Below, in pieces: positions 1 to 5,716 of a DNA stretch of 7,712 nucleotides. A program made the translations under genes and the position numbers. The stretch is taken from positions 1 to 7,712 of the forward strand of contig CAMVBL010000044.1 in the NCBI GenBank assembly GCA_947165725.1, written 5' to 3'. Source of the DNA: an uncultured Caryophanales bacterium (GTDB lineage: Bacteria > Bacillota_I > Bacilli_A > RFN20 > CAG-826). The notes below the pieces were generated by a model. The model saw nothing but the letters and a program-made list of their open reading frames with translations. It ran no database searches and had not been told where the DNA came from. Within the stretch, counting starts at the first letter, position 1, and each line of letters opens with the position of its first letter.

Positions 1-207
1 TTCATGAAACATGAAGCTGTCCATTCTCTTGATATCACTGATAAGGCCTTTATTATGGGTATTCAAAGCGATGATCCAAAGATTATCGAAGGTCTTAACA
101 TCCTAGCGGGCAAAATGAAAAAAACACTCGACTATTGTCGAAGTGCGGTTAATAATCGTACCTCTTTTGCGATAACCCAAGAGGATGTCATTATTAAAAA
201 TCTCTAG
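1..207 (+). CDS. C-terminal end of an unrecognised protein (5' partial)
   Basis: The reading frame is open through the left edge of the window (codon TTC at 1-3), so this is most likely the last 68 residues of a longer protein and not a gene starting at the ATG at 4. The ATG at 4 has no visible ribosome binding site because the window begins there. The segment is mainly helix-forming, with no membrane segment, cysteine cluster or catalytic motif I can name. Its end (SFAITQEDVIIKNL) vaguely resembles the ITxEDV ending seen in the helical lids of some AAA+ ATPases, but this is too weak to assign a family. The TAG stop overlaps the stop of the convergent STAS gene. No terminator is seen after it. 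Function unknown. Confidence 0.55.
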   Translation, partial: FMKHEAVHSLDITDKAFIMGIQSDDPKIIEGLNILAGKMKKTLDYCRSAVNNRTSFAITQEDVIIKNL

Positions 208-503
208 TTTTCAATGTCTAAGACATTTAAGAAGCCAGTAAGTGAGAAGATCTCAATCACATCATTATTAGGATGACGGACAACCATGCCGTCTTTTTTC
301 ATCATAATCTTCTGGGCCACGAGTAAGACACGAAGACCAGCGGAAGATAAATAGCTTAACTTCGCTAAATCGACGATTAATGAATCGACATTATTTAATT
401 CGTTTTTAATGACTTCTTCAAATTCAGGAGCGGTCACAGAGTTGAGTTCGCCTTCTAAAGAAAGGACTAGCTGTTTATTATTTAATTCTTTAACAATTTT
501 CAT
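204..503 (-). CDS. STAS-domain anti-sigma factor antagonist (SpoIIAA/RsbV-like)
   Basis: This 99-residue protein is a single STAS domain, the usual size for anti-anti-sigma factors, which bind a serine kinase/anti-sigma factor and release a sigma factor in a partner-switching module. Visible marks are the N-terminal beta strands (KQLVLSLEGELNS), the alternating strand IVDL at about 43-46, and the loop with S53-S54-A55-G56-L57 where the regulatory serine lies in this family. Known relatives carry DS[S/T]GL here, so S54 is the likelier phosphorylation target and A55 replaces the second serine; this is inference. The ATG at 501-503 is the only possible start before an in-frame stop at 528-530. 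No Shine-Dalgarno is present, and a -10 box lies only 9 nt upstream, so the mRNA is probably leaderless. No partner kinase or sigma factor is in the window, so the regulated process is unknown. Confidence 0.85.
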   Translation of the reverse strand: MKIVKELNNKQLVLSLEGELNSVTAPEFEEVIKNELNNVDSLIVDLAKLSYLSSAGLRVLLVAQKIMMKKDGMVVRHPNNDVIEIFSLTGFLNVLDIEN

Positions 504-512
504 ATTGAAAAA

Positions 513-540
513 ATTATAGCATAACCATTAATAGTGATAA
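513..540 (-). promoter_or_regulatory. Extended -10 promoter of the STAS gene, predicted leaderless start
   Basis: On the minus strand TGCTATAAT is a perfect extended -10 (TATAAT at 518-513, TG two bases before it). TTATCA at 540-535 is a 4/6 match to the -35, with a 16-bp spacer. Counting seven bases from the end of the -10 puts the transcription start near 506, only about 3 nt before the ATG at 503. Confidence 0.65.
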
Positions 541-568
541 ATATTTTCAAAAAAATTATCGTTTGATT

Positions 569-596
569 TTTACAATTAAAATATGGGTGTTATAAT
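569..596 (+). promoter_or_regulatory. Strong SigA-type promoter of the non-coding RNA
   Basis: TTTACA (569-574, 5/6 match to TTGACA), a 16-bp spacer and a perfect TATAAT (591-596) preceded by TG at 588-589, giving an extended -10. The predicted start is near 603. The promoter diverges from the STAS promoter, with the two predicted starts about 97 bp apart. It is the best consensus match in the window, which suggests high constitutive transcription of the RNA that follows. Confidence 0.75.
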
Positions 597-602
597 ACTC
601 AC

Positions 603-818
603 ATAGATTTAGTTAGCCAAGACTAACTCTATAAGTTATTGCAGAGCAATATCCCCCGATGAAAACGGTAATCTAAATACCAATTAATGTTTGACAGTGT
701 GGTTGTCATCATTAAGTATTGCCCTCCTTAGCCTACCCTTTTATTAATTACCGTTTAGTTGTTCGTTAGTTTCTCCAAACAACGGGAAATACCTCGTCTC
801 AAAAGCGGGGTATTTTTT
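603..818 (+). ncRNA. Unassigned structured small RNA with own promoter and terminator
   Basis: An RNA of about 215 nt is inferred from a strong promoter at 569-596, an intrinsic terminator at 787-818 and dense pairing between them, with no credible reading frame inside. Predicted helices, read directly from complementarity, are: a 6-bp hairpin 611-616/623-628; a hairpin 637-642/646-651 with an AGA loop; a perfect 10-bp long-range helix 663-672/747-756; an extended hairpin 676-720 inside it (AATAC/GTATT, TTAATG/CATTAA, TGACA/TGTCA); and a hairpin 758-763/778-783. The segment 721-746 is C/U-rich with almost no G and should stay single-stranded; it contains CCTCCTT at 723-729. I do not recognise it as tmRNA, SRP RNA, RNase P RNA, T-box or a common riboswitch. 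The hairpin chain does not look like the rod of 6S RNA, though 6S cannot be fully excluded. A covariance search would decide. Confidence 0.65.
787..818 (+). terminator. Intrinsic terminator of the small RNA
   Basis: AAATACCTCG (787-796) pairs with CGGGGTATTT (806-815), 10 bp with one G-T wobble, around a 9-nt loop. A run of six T at 813-818 forms the base of the stem and continues past it. It separates the small RNA from the heat-shock promoter downstream. Confidence 0.85.
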
Positions 819-866
819 GTTAGAAATCACTATAAATCCTTATTCTATATTATATATAAATTTAAA

Positions 867-899
867 TTATTAGCAGATAATGCTTGACAGTGCTAATAA
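867..899 (+). promoter_or_regulatory. Upstream CIRCE-like HrcA operator (degenerate)
   Basis: A perfect 9-bp inverted repeat, TTATTAGCA (867-875) and TGCTAATAA (891-899). Aligned to the CIRCE consensus, the left arm at 870-878 matches 6 of 9 bases of TTAGCACTC and the right arm at 888-896 matches 8 of 9 bases of GAGTGCTAA. The arms are exactly 9 bp apart, as in CIRCE. The -35 box lies inside it, so HrcA bound here would block RNA polymerase. Confidence 0.7.
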
Positions 900-911
900 A
901 ACAATTAAAAT
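884..911 (+). promoter_or_regulatory. Heat-shock operon promoter (PhrcA)
   Basis: A perfect TTGACA (884-889), a 16-bp spacer and TAAAAT (906-911, 5/6) give a SigA-type promoter with a predicted start near 918. The stretch from about 841 to 870 is nearly pure A/T and could act as an UP element. The -35 box is embedded in the upstream CIRCE-like repeat and the start site in the downstream one. Confidence 0.8.
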
Positions 912-915
912 GTAG

Positions 916-942
916 TTAGCACAAAAAGAGATAGAGTGCTAA
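916..942 (+). promoter_or_regulatory. CIRCE operator at the transcription start of hrcA
   Basis: The left arm TTAGCACAA (916-924) and right arm GAGTGCTAA (934-942) are separated by exactly 9 bp. The right arm is a perfect consensus match and the left differs at the last two bases. It overlaps the predicted start of transcription, and the hrcA Shine-Dalgarno (AAGGAGG, 944-950) follows at once, so the element also sits in the mRNA leader. CIRCE is the known binding site of HrcA, whose activity depends on GroEL in the family. Confidence 0.93.
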
Positions 943-958
943 AAAGGAGGAGAAAACC

Positions 959-2002
959 ATGGCTTTAACACGTAGTGATACGATCTTAAAATACATCGTT
1001 GAATACTTTATTAAAAATGCCCAGCCAGTTGGCTCTCATACCCTCATCGAAGAATATAAACTTCCATATTCCTCAGCGACCATTAGAAATGAAATGTACG
1101 CTTTAGAAAAAATGGGGTTTATCGAAAAGACTCATAGTAGCAGCGGCCGTGTGCCAAGCGCGAAGGGTTATCGTTACTATTGCGATAACTTAAGAGATGG
1201 TTCTGTTAACGAACAACTCAAGAACAGCATTCAAAACGTTCTTGATCAAAAAGTTAAGTCCATTGATGCGGTGATTAAAGAAAGCTGTGAGATTTTATCT
1301 CATATGACTAACTTAGTGACTGTGGTCATGGGTCCAGATGAAAACAAAGAAAAATTAGCGTCTATCCAAATGGTGCAGATCTCTGATAACACAATTACCG
1401 CGATCTTCGTGACTGATAAAGGCTATGTTGAAAATAAAACCTTCATCGTCCCAGAGAACTTAAAAGCGAGTGAGATTGTGAACTGTGTTTCCTTACTTAA
1501 TGACAGATTAAAAGGTACACCAATCGTGGAACTCGTGGAAAAGACCGAAGCTCTTAAACCAGTGTTAAATGACTATATCGTTGGTCACGACCTAGTTTAC
1601 CAAGCTTTGCTTGAAACATTCATGAGATTCGCTAGTGACCGTTTATCTTTATATGGTAGGGACGAATTATTCTCTCGTGAAGAATATAAAAATGATACAG
1701 AGAAATTAGAAAGAGTCTTCAAGTTATTAAACGACCAACAACTTCTCAAGGAAGTTAAAGATGAGATTAAAAACGATGACGAAGACCGAATCATTCGTAT
1801 CGGTGATATCGAAGGTAATCCAGATGTCTCAATGGTGACAGCGAAAATTGACTTAGGAGACGAAGGTAATCGTGCGATTACATTACTCGGACCAACAAGA
1901 ATCGATTATGACCAAGCCTTATCCGCTTTGGAATATATCGCTGAAACATTAACCGATTACTTCAAAGGATTAAATAACAAAGGAGGTAAAGGTGATGCCT
2001 AA
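959..2002 (+). CDS. hrcA: Heat-inducible transcription repressor HrcA
   Basis: HrcA represses class I heat-shock genes by binding CIRCE; in characterised relatives GroEL keeps it active and stress releases it. The 347 residues match the usual length of about 340-350. The N-terminal 75 residues form the winged-helix DNA-binding domain, with the family-typical YSSATIRNEMYALEKMGF followed by HSSSGRVPSAKGYRYYCD. The remaining part is the GAF-like and dimerisation region, ending with the conserved stretch ITLLGPTRIDYDQALSALEYIA near the C-terminus. The ATG at 959 is supported by AAGGAGG 8 nt upstream and by homology at the N-terminus. It is the first gene of hrcA-grpE-dnaK-dnaJ and is autoregulated through the two CIRCE-type repeats immediately upstream. 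Its last 8 bases overlap grpE, pointing to translational coupling. Confidence 0.97.
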   Translation: MALTRSDTILKYIVEYFIKNAQPVGSHTLIEEYKLPYSSATIRNEMYALEKMGFIEKTHSSSGRVPSAKGYRYYCDNLRDGSVNEQLKNSIQNVLDQKVKSIDAVIKESCEILSHMTNLVTVVMGPDENKEKLASIQMVQISDNTITAIFVTDKGYVENKTFIVPENLKASEIVNCVSLLNDRLKGTPIVELVEKTEALKPVLNDYIVGHDLVYQALLETFMRFASDRLSLYGRDELFSREEYKNDTEKLERVFKLLNDQQLLKEVKDEIKNDDEDRIIRIGDIEGNPDVSMVTAKIDLGDEGNRAITLLGPTRIDYDQALSALEYIAETLTDYFKGLNNKGGKGDA

Positions 2003-2564
2003 AGAAAACAAAGAAAAAGAACAAGTTAAAGAAGAAAAGAATAAAGACAAGAAAAAGATCCAAGAACTCGAAGAGCAACTTGAAAAAGCCAAAGCCGATG
2101 TCGAGCATTGGAAAAATGAATATTACCGCGCTTACGCCGATACAAAAAACTTGCGTAACAACTTAGAAAAAGAACAATCCGATATTAGAAAATATCGCGC
2201 AATGGGATTTATCGAAGAATTATTACCAGTTCTAGATAGCTTCCATGTCGTGCTTGAAAACGAACCACCAAGTGAAGAAATTAGAAACTACTTAGTGGGA
2301 TTCCAATTCATCTACCGTAACTTAGTGAGCGCGCTTGAAAACGAAGGCGTGAAGGAAATCGCTCCAAAGGTGGGAGATAAATTCTCCGATAAGAATATGG
2401 ATGCGGTGGACATCACCGTGCAAGAAGGTGAAGAAAACCTTATCACTAAAGTGTACGCGAAAGGCTATGAATTACATGGCCGTCTCATTAGACCCGCAAG
2501 AGTCTCGGTGAGCAAAAACAAAAAAGAAGAAGAAAACAAAGCAAGCGTCAAAGCAGACGCTTAA
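1995..2564 (+). CDS. grpE: Nucleotide exchange factor GrpE
   Basis: GrpE releases ADP from DnaK and so resets the Hsp70 cycle in the cytoplasm. The 189-residue protein begins with a highly charged Lys/Glu-rich coiled coil (about residues 1-65), followed by the conserved GFIEELLPVLDSF segment of the dimerisation helices. The C-terminal beta domain carries KFSDKNMDAVDI and GYELHGRLIRPARVSVSK, which fits the GrpE signature except that S replaces the usual D/N after the Phe. Two starts are possible: GTG at 1992 and ATG at 1995. I chose the ATG because AGGAGG at 1981-1986 lies 8 nt upstream of it, against 5 nt for the GTG. The gene overlaps the end of hrcA by 8 bases, including its stop codon, and ends 16 bases before dnaK. 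Confidence 0.96.
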   Translation: MPKENKEKEQVKEEKNKDKKKIQELEEQLEKAKADVEHWKNEYYRAYADTKNLRNNLEKEQSDIRKYRAMGFIEELLPVLDSFHVVLENEPPSEEIRNYLVGFQFIYRNLVSALENEGVKEIAPKVGDKFSDKNMDAVDITVQEGEENLITKVYAKGYELHGRLIRPARVSVSKNKKEEENKASVKADA

Positions 2565-2580
2565 TAGGAGGACATAAATT

Positions 2581-4410
2581 ATGGCAAAAGAAATTATCTT
2601 AGGTATCGACTTAGGTACCACAAACTCAGTCGTCAGCTACTTACAAGCTGATGGTACAGTCAAAGTTATCCCAAACCCAGAAGGCACAGTGACCACACCT
2701 TCCGTCGTAGCTTTTAAAGCTAACGGTGAAGAAATCGTTGGTAACGCTGCCAAACGTCAAGCCGTCACAAACCCAGATACAGTTAGTTCTATTAAGAGAA
2801 TTATGGGTAGTGCGGAAAAGGTCAACATTAAATGTGTTAACAAACAATTCACTCCACAAGAAATCTCCGCTAAAATCTTAGCGTACATGAAGAAATATGC
2901 TGAAGCCCACTTAGGTCAATCAGTGCAAAAAGCAGTCATTACTGTTCCTGCTTACTTCAACGATGCGCAAAGACAAGCGACAAAAGATGCTGGTCAAATC
3001 GCTGGCTTAGATGTCGTCCGTATTATTAACGAACCAACCGCCGCTGCGTTAGCCTATGGCTTAGAAAACGATAAATCTGAAAAGATCTTAGTCTTCGACT
3101 TAGGTGGTGGTACATTCGATGTCTCTATCCTTGATATCGGGGACGGCACATTCGAAGTTATTTCTACCGCTGGTGATAACCACCTCGGTGGTGATGACTG
3201 GGATCAAGTCGTCGCTGATTGGATTAAAGCCCAAATTAAGATTCAATCTAATGTTGATATCACAGATAAAGGTTCCTTACAAAGAATTAGAGAAGCTGCT
3301 GAAAAAGCAAAAATTGAACTCTCTGCTTCTATGGAAACAGTTATCTCCTTACCATTCATTAGTATGACAAGCGCTGGCCCAGTTAACTTCGAAGTTACCT
3401 TAACCCGTGCTAAATTCCAAGATTTAACAAGACATCTCTTAAATAGATGTGAAGAACCAGTGAGACGTGCTTTAGCCGATGCTCATATGAGTGCTTCTGA
3501 ACTCAACCAAGTCTTATTAATCGGTGGTTCCATCCGTATGCCAGCCGTCCAAGAATTAGTCACTAGATTAACCGGTAAGAAACCAAACTTATCAGTTAAC
3601 CCAGATGAAGCTGTTTCTATCGGTGCGGCTTACCAAGGTGGTGTTGTCTCTGGTGATGTTAAAGACGTAGTCTTATTAGACGTCACTCCATTAACCTTAG
3701 GTATTGAAACCTTAGGTGGTGTTATGACTCCATTAATCACAAGAAATACAACCATTCCAACCACTAAGAGTCAAATCTTCTCAACTGCTGCGGACAATCA
3801 ACCAGCCGTTGATATCATGGTCTACCAAGGTGAAAGACCAATGGCCCACGATAACAAGTTATTAGGTCACTTCCAATTAAATGGTATTAAACCAGCAAGA
3901 CGTGGTGAACCAAGAATTGAAGTCACATTCTCTATCGACGTTAACGGTATCGTTAAGGTCAACGCTAAAGACTTAGATACACAAAAAGAACAAAATATTA
4001 CCATCTCTGGTAGTAATGGTCTTTCTAAAGAAGATATCGATAGAATGGTCCGTGAAGCTGAAGAACACGCTGAAGAAGATGCCAAACGTAAAGAAGACAT
4101 CGAACTCAGAAATAAAGCCGAAAGCTTAATCAATGATATCGACATTGCTATGCAAGAAAAAGGCGCTAGCATGGATCCAAACCAAAAAGAACAAACACAA
4201 AAATTACGTGATGAATTAAAGACCGCTTTAGATAACAATGATATGGCGACTTTAAAACAACGTATTGGTGAACTTGAACAAGCCGCTGCTTATATGCAAC
4301 AAGCACAAGCTAACGGCGGTGCTCAACCTAACGGTCAAGCTGATGCTGGTCAAACCGCTGGTACAAACCCAGATGATGTCGTTGACGCTGACTTCACAAA
4401 GAAAAACTAA
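2581..4410 (+). CDS. dnaK: Molecular chaperone DnaK (Hsp70)
   Basis: This ATP-dependent chaperone binds exposed hydrophobic segments of unfolded proteins, working with DnaJ and GrpE. Its 609 residues match the Gram-positive type (about 610), which lacks the extra nucleotide-domain loop of proteobacterial DnaK. Visible motifs are phosphate-binding GIDLGTTNS at 8-16, K72 in the IKRIMG segment, [11 protein letters not shown], the second signature [10 protein letters not shown] from D173, the third signature GGSIRMP at 315-321, and the interdomain linker VVLLDVTPL at 363-371. The substrate-binding domain is followed by a helical lid, a Gln/Ala/Gly-rich stretch and the typical tail DDVVDADF. One oddity is Ile318, where the signature almost always has Thr or Ser. 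AGGAGG at 2566-2571 lies 9 nt before the ATG. Expression should follow the upstream CIRCE-controlled promoter; no separate promoter is seen before it. Confidence 0.98.
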   Translation: MAKEIILGIDLGTTNSVVSYLQADGTVKVIPNPEGTVTTPSVVAFKANGEEIVGNAAKRQAVTNPDTVSSIKRIMGSAEKVNIKCVNKQFTPQEISAKILAYMKKYAEAHLGQSVQKAVITVPAYFNDAQRQATKDAGQIAGLDVVRIINEPTAAALAYGLENDKSEKILVFDLGGGTFDVSILDIGDGTFEVISTAGDNHLGGDDWDQVVADWIKAQIKIQSNVDITDKGSLQRIREAAEKAKIELSASMETVISLPFISMTSAGPVNFEVTLTRAKFQDLTRHLLNRCEEPVRRALADAHMSASELNQVLLIGGSIRMPAVQELVTRLTGKKPNLSVNPDEAVSIGAAYQGGVVSGDVKDVVLLDVTPLTLGIETLGGVMTPLITRNTTIPTTKSQIFSTAADNQPAVDIMVYQGERPMAHDNKLLGHFQLNGIKPARRGEPRIEVTFSIDVNGIVKVNAKDLDTQKEQNITISGSNGLSKEDIDRMVREAEEHAEEDAKRKEDIELRNKAESLINDIDIAMQEKGASMDPNQKEQTQKLRDELKTALDNNDMATLKQRIGELEQAAAYMQQAQANGGAQPNGQADAGQTAGTNPDDVVDADFTKKN

Positions 4411-4435
4411 TTATTAATTAAACAACAATTTTCAA

Positions 4436-4465
4436 GCATGGTAGGGGCGTAGTGCCCCTCTATGC
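4436..4465 (+). other. Strong intercistronic hairpin between dnaK and dnaJ
   Basis: Twelve base pairs with one G-T pair and one bulged T at 4442: GCATGG (4436-4441) and AGGGGC (4443-4448) pair with GCCCCTCTATGC (4454-4465), closing a 5-nt loop GTAGT. No T-run follows, so it should not be a complete intrinsic terminator. It ends 8 bases before the dnaJ ribosome binding site. Its likely role is mRNA processing, protection of the hrcA-grpE-dnaK message from 3' exonucleases, or partial attenuation; this is inference. Confidence 0.7.
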
Positions 4466-4484
4466 GCGAATAGAAAGGATTATC

Positions 4485-5618
4485 ATGGCAGAGAAAAGAG
4501 ATTTTTACGAGGTACTAGGCGTTTCTAAGAGCGCCTCCAAAGACGAAATTAAAAGCGCTTATCGTAAACTCGCAAAGAAATATCACCCCGATAACCATGA
4601 AACTGGTGATGCGGAGAAATTCAAAGAAGTTCAAGAAGCTTATGACGTCCTTTATGATGATCAAAAAAGAAGTGCTTATGACCAATTCGGTCATGCGGCA
4701 TTCGAACAAGGCGCTGGTGGCCCAGGCAGTAACCCATTTGAAGGTGGCTTTGGTGGATTCGGCGCTGATGGTGTAGACCTTGGCGATATCTTCTCATCCT
4801 TCTTTGGCGGAGGTCGTCGTCAACAAAGAGCCAGTACTGGTCCAAGAAGAGGTAACGACGCTATTGTGCGTGTTAAAGTCGACTTCATGGATACCATTCT
4901 TGGTCGTGATATAGAGATTCCATTAACTATAGATGAACAATGTTCATTCTGTCATGGTACAGGCGCTAAAACTCCTAATGATGTTAAAACCTGTCCTAAC
5001 TGTGGCGGGCATGGCTACGTCCGTGTACAAAGAAGAAGCTTATTTGGTGTGATTGAACAACAAGAAGTATGTACACGTTGTAACGGTGCAGGTAAAATCA
5101 TCTCTAATCCATGTCCAAACTGTGGTGGTAAAGGCTATAACAGAGTTAAAAAGAATATTAAGGTTCATATTATCGCTGGTATTAATGACGGCCAACAAAT
5201 CCGTGTCCAAGGCATGGGTGAAAGAGGGGCCAATGGTGGTCCAAACGGTGACCTCTTCGTAGAAGTGAACGTCAAACCACATCAATACTTCAAAAGAGAT
5301 GGTAACGATATCCATCTTACCGTCCCAGTGGACTTCATTGATGCCATCTTAGGCACAAGCGTTGATGTTCCAACAGTATATGGGGAAGCCACTCTTAACA
5401 TTCCTGCGGGCACACAACCTGGACAAATATTCAGAATGCGTGGTCAAGGCGTGAAAGACTTAAGAAGCGGTAAGCCTGGCGATCAATATATCCATCTCGA
5501 TATCAAGATGCCAACTTCCTTGAATAGAAAACAAAAAGAATTATTAACGCAATATCGTGATGAAATCGGAAAAGATGATTCATTACTTGCGAAATTCAAA
5601 AAAATCTTCAAAAAATAA
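4485..5618 (+). CDS. dnaJ: Chaperone DnaJ (Hsp40, type I)
   Basis: DnaJ delivers unfolded substrates to DnaK and stimulates its ATPase. The 377 residues contain all type I domains: the J domain (about 1-70) with H34-P35-D36, a Gly/Phe-rich linker (about 75-110), and a zinc-binding region with four CxxCxGxG repeats starting at C153, C170, C196 and C210. The C-terminal substrate-binding and dimerisation domains follow (about 225-377). An in-frame GTG at 4452 would add 11 residues, but it lies in the arm and loop of the intercistronic hairpin and lacks a ribosome binding site. The ATG at 4485 gives the classical MAEKRDFYEVLGV start, with AAAGGA at 4474-4479. The 5-nt spacing is tight and the site weaker than those of hrcA, grpE and dnaK, so dnaJ is probably translated less than dnaK. 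It is the last gene of the operon. Confidence 0.97.
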   Translation: MAEKRDFYEVLGVSKSASKDEIKSAYRKLAKKYHPDNHETGDAEKFKEVQEAYDVLYDDQKRSAYDQFGHAAFEQGAGGPGSNPFEGGFGGFGADGVDLGDIFSSFFGGGRRQQRASTGPRRGNDAIVRVKVDFMDTILGRDIEIPLTIDEQCSFCHGTGAKTPNDVKTCPNCGGHGYVRVQRRSLFGVIEQQEVCTRCNGAGKIISNPCPNCGGKGYNRVKKNIKVHIIAGINDGQQIRVQGMGERGANGGPNGDLFVEVNVKPHQYFKRDGNDIHLTVPVDFIDAILGTSVDVPTVYGEATLNIPAGTQPGQIFRMRGQGVKDLRSGKPGDQYIHLDIKMPTSLNRKQKELLTQYRDEIGKDDSLLAKFKKIFKK

Positions 5619-5647
5619 ACCGGATTTATCCGGTTTTTTCTTTTTCT
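5617..5647 (+). terminator. Intrinsic terminator of the heat-shock operon
   Basis: AAACCGGA (5617-5624) pairs with TCCGGTTT (5629-5636) around the loop TTTA, followed by an almost unbroken T-tract to 5646. The stem begins inside the dnaJ stop codon. It should end the hrcA-grpE-dnaK-dnaJ transcript and separate it from the C39 gene. Confidence 0.93.
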
Positions 5648-5716
5648 AAAAATTTTTTGCACTTTTTTTGGACAAATTTGAAAAAACGCCCCTATTTCAT
5701 CTATAGGAGGTGTTAA

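Noticed and set aside
213..227. Inverted repeat AATGTC/GACATT just after the stop of the first gene, as a possible terminator
   Set aside because: The stem is only 6 bp and A/T-rich, no T-run follows it on either strand, and it lies inside the STAS coding sequence.
691..719. TTGACA at 691-696 as a second promoter
   Set aside because: No acceptable -10 lies 16-18 bp downstream, and the bases form one arm of hairpin 676-720.
687..731. Possible 14-residue peptide (ATG at 687) and a 5-residue one (ATG at 659) inside the small RNA
   Set aside because: Neither has a Shine-Dalgarno, both are very short, and the bases are accounted for by strong RNA pairing.
603..818. Calling the small RNA 6S RNA or a riboswitch leader of hrcA
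   Set aside because: The fold is a chain of hairpins with a long unpaired C/U segment, not a long rod with a central bubble. A terminator and a separate promoter lie before hrcA. It is left unassigned until a covariance search is done.
1992..1994. GTG start for grpE one codon before the ATG
   Set aside because: The ATG at 1995 has better spacing (8 nt) from AGGAGG; the difference is one residue.
3867..4238. Long open frame on the minus strand inside dnaK, and similar ones in hrcA and dnaJ
   Set aside because: They are antisense or out-of-frame shadows of highly conserved genes, with low-complexity Ser/Leu-rich translations and no start signals.
4452..4484. Upstream GTG start extending DnaJ by 11 residues
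   Set aside because: It falls within the hairpin loop and arm, has no ribosome binding site, and the classical DnaJ N-terminus starts at 4485.
5648..5700. A clear promoter for the C39 gene
   Set aside because: TGGACA at 5669-5674 is a fair -35, but the -10 candidates (TATTTC at 5693-5698) match only about half the consensus, so it is not listed as a feature.
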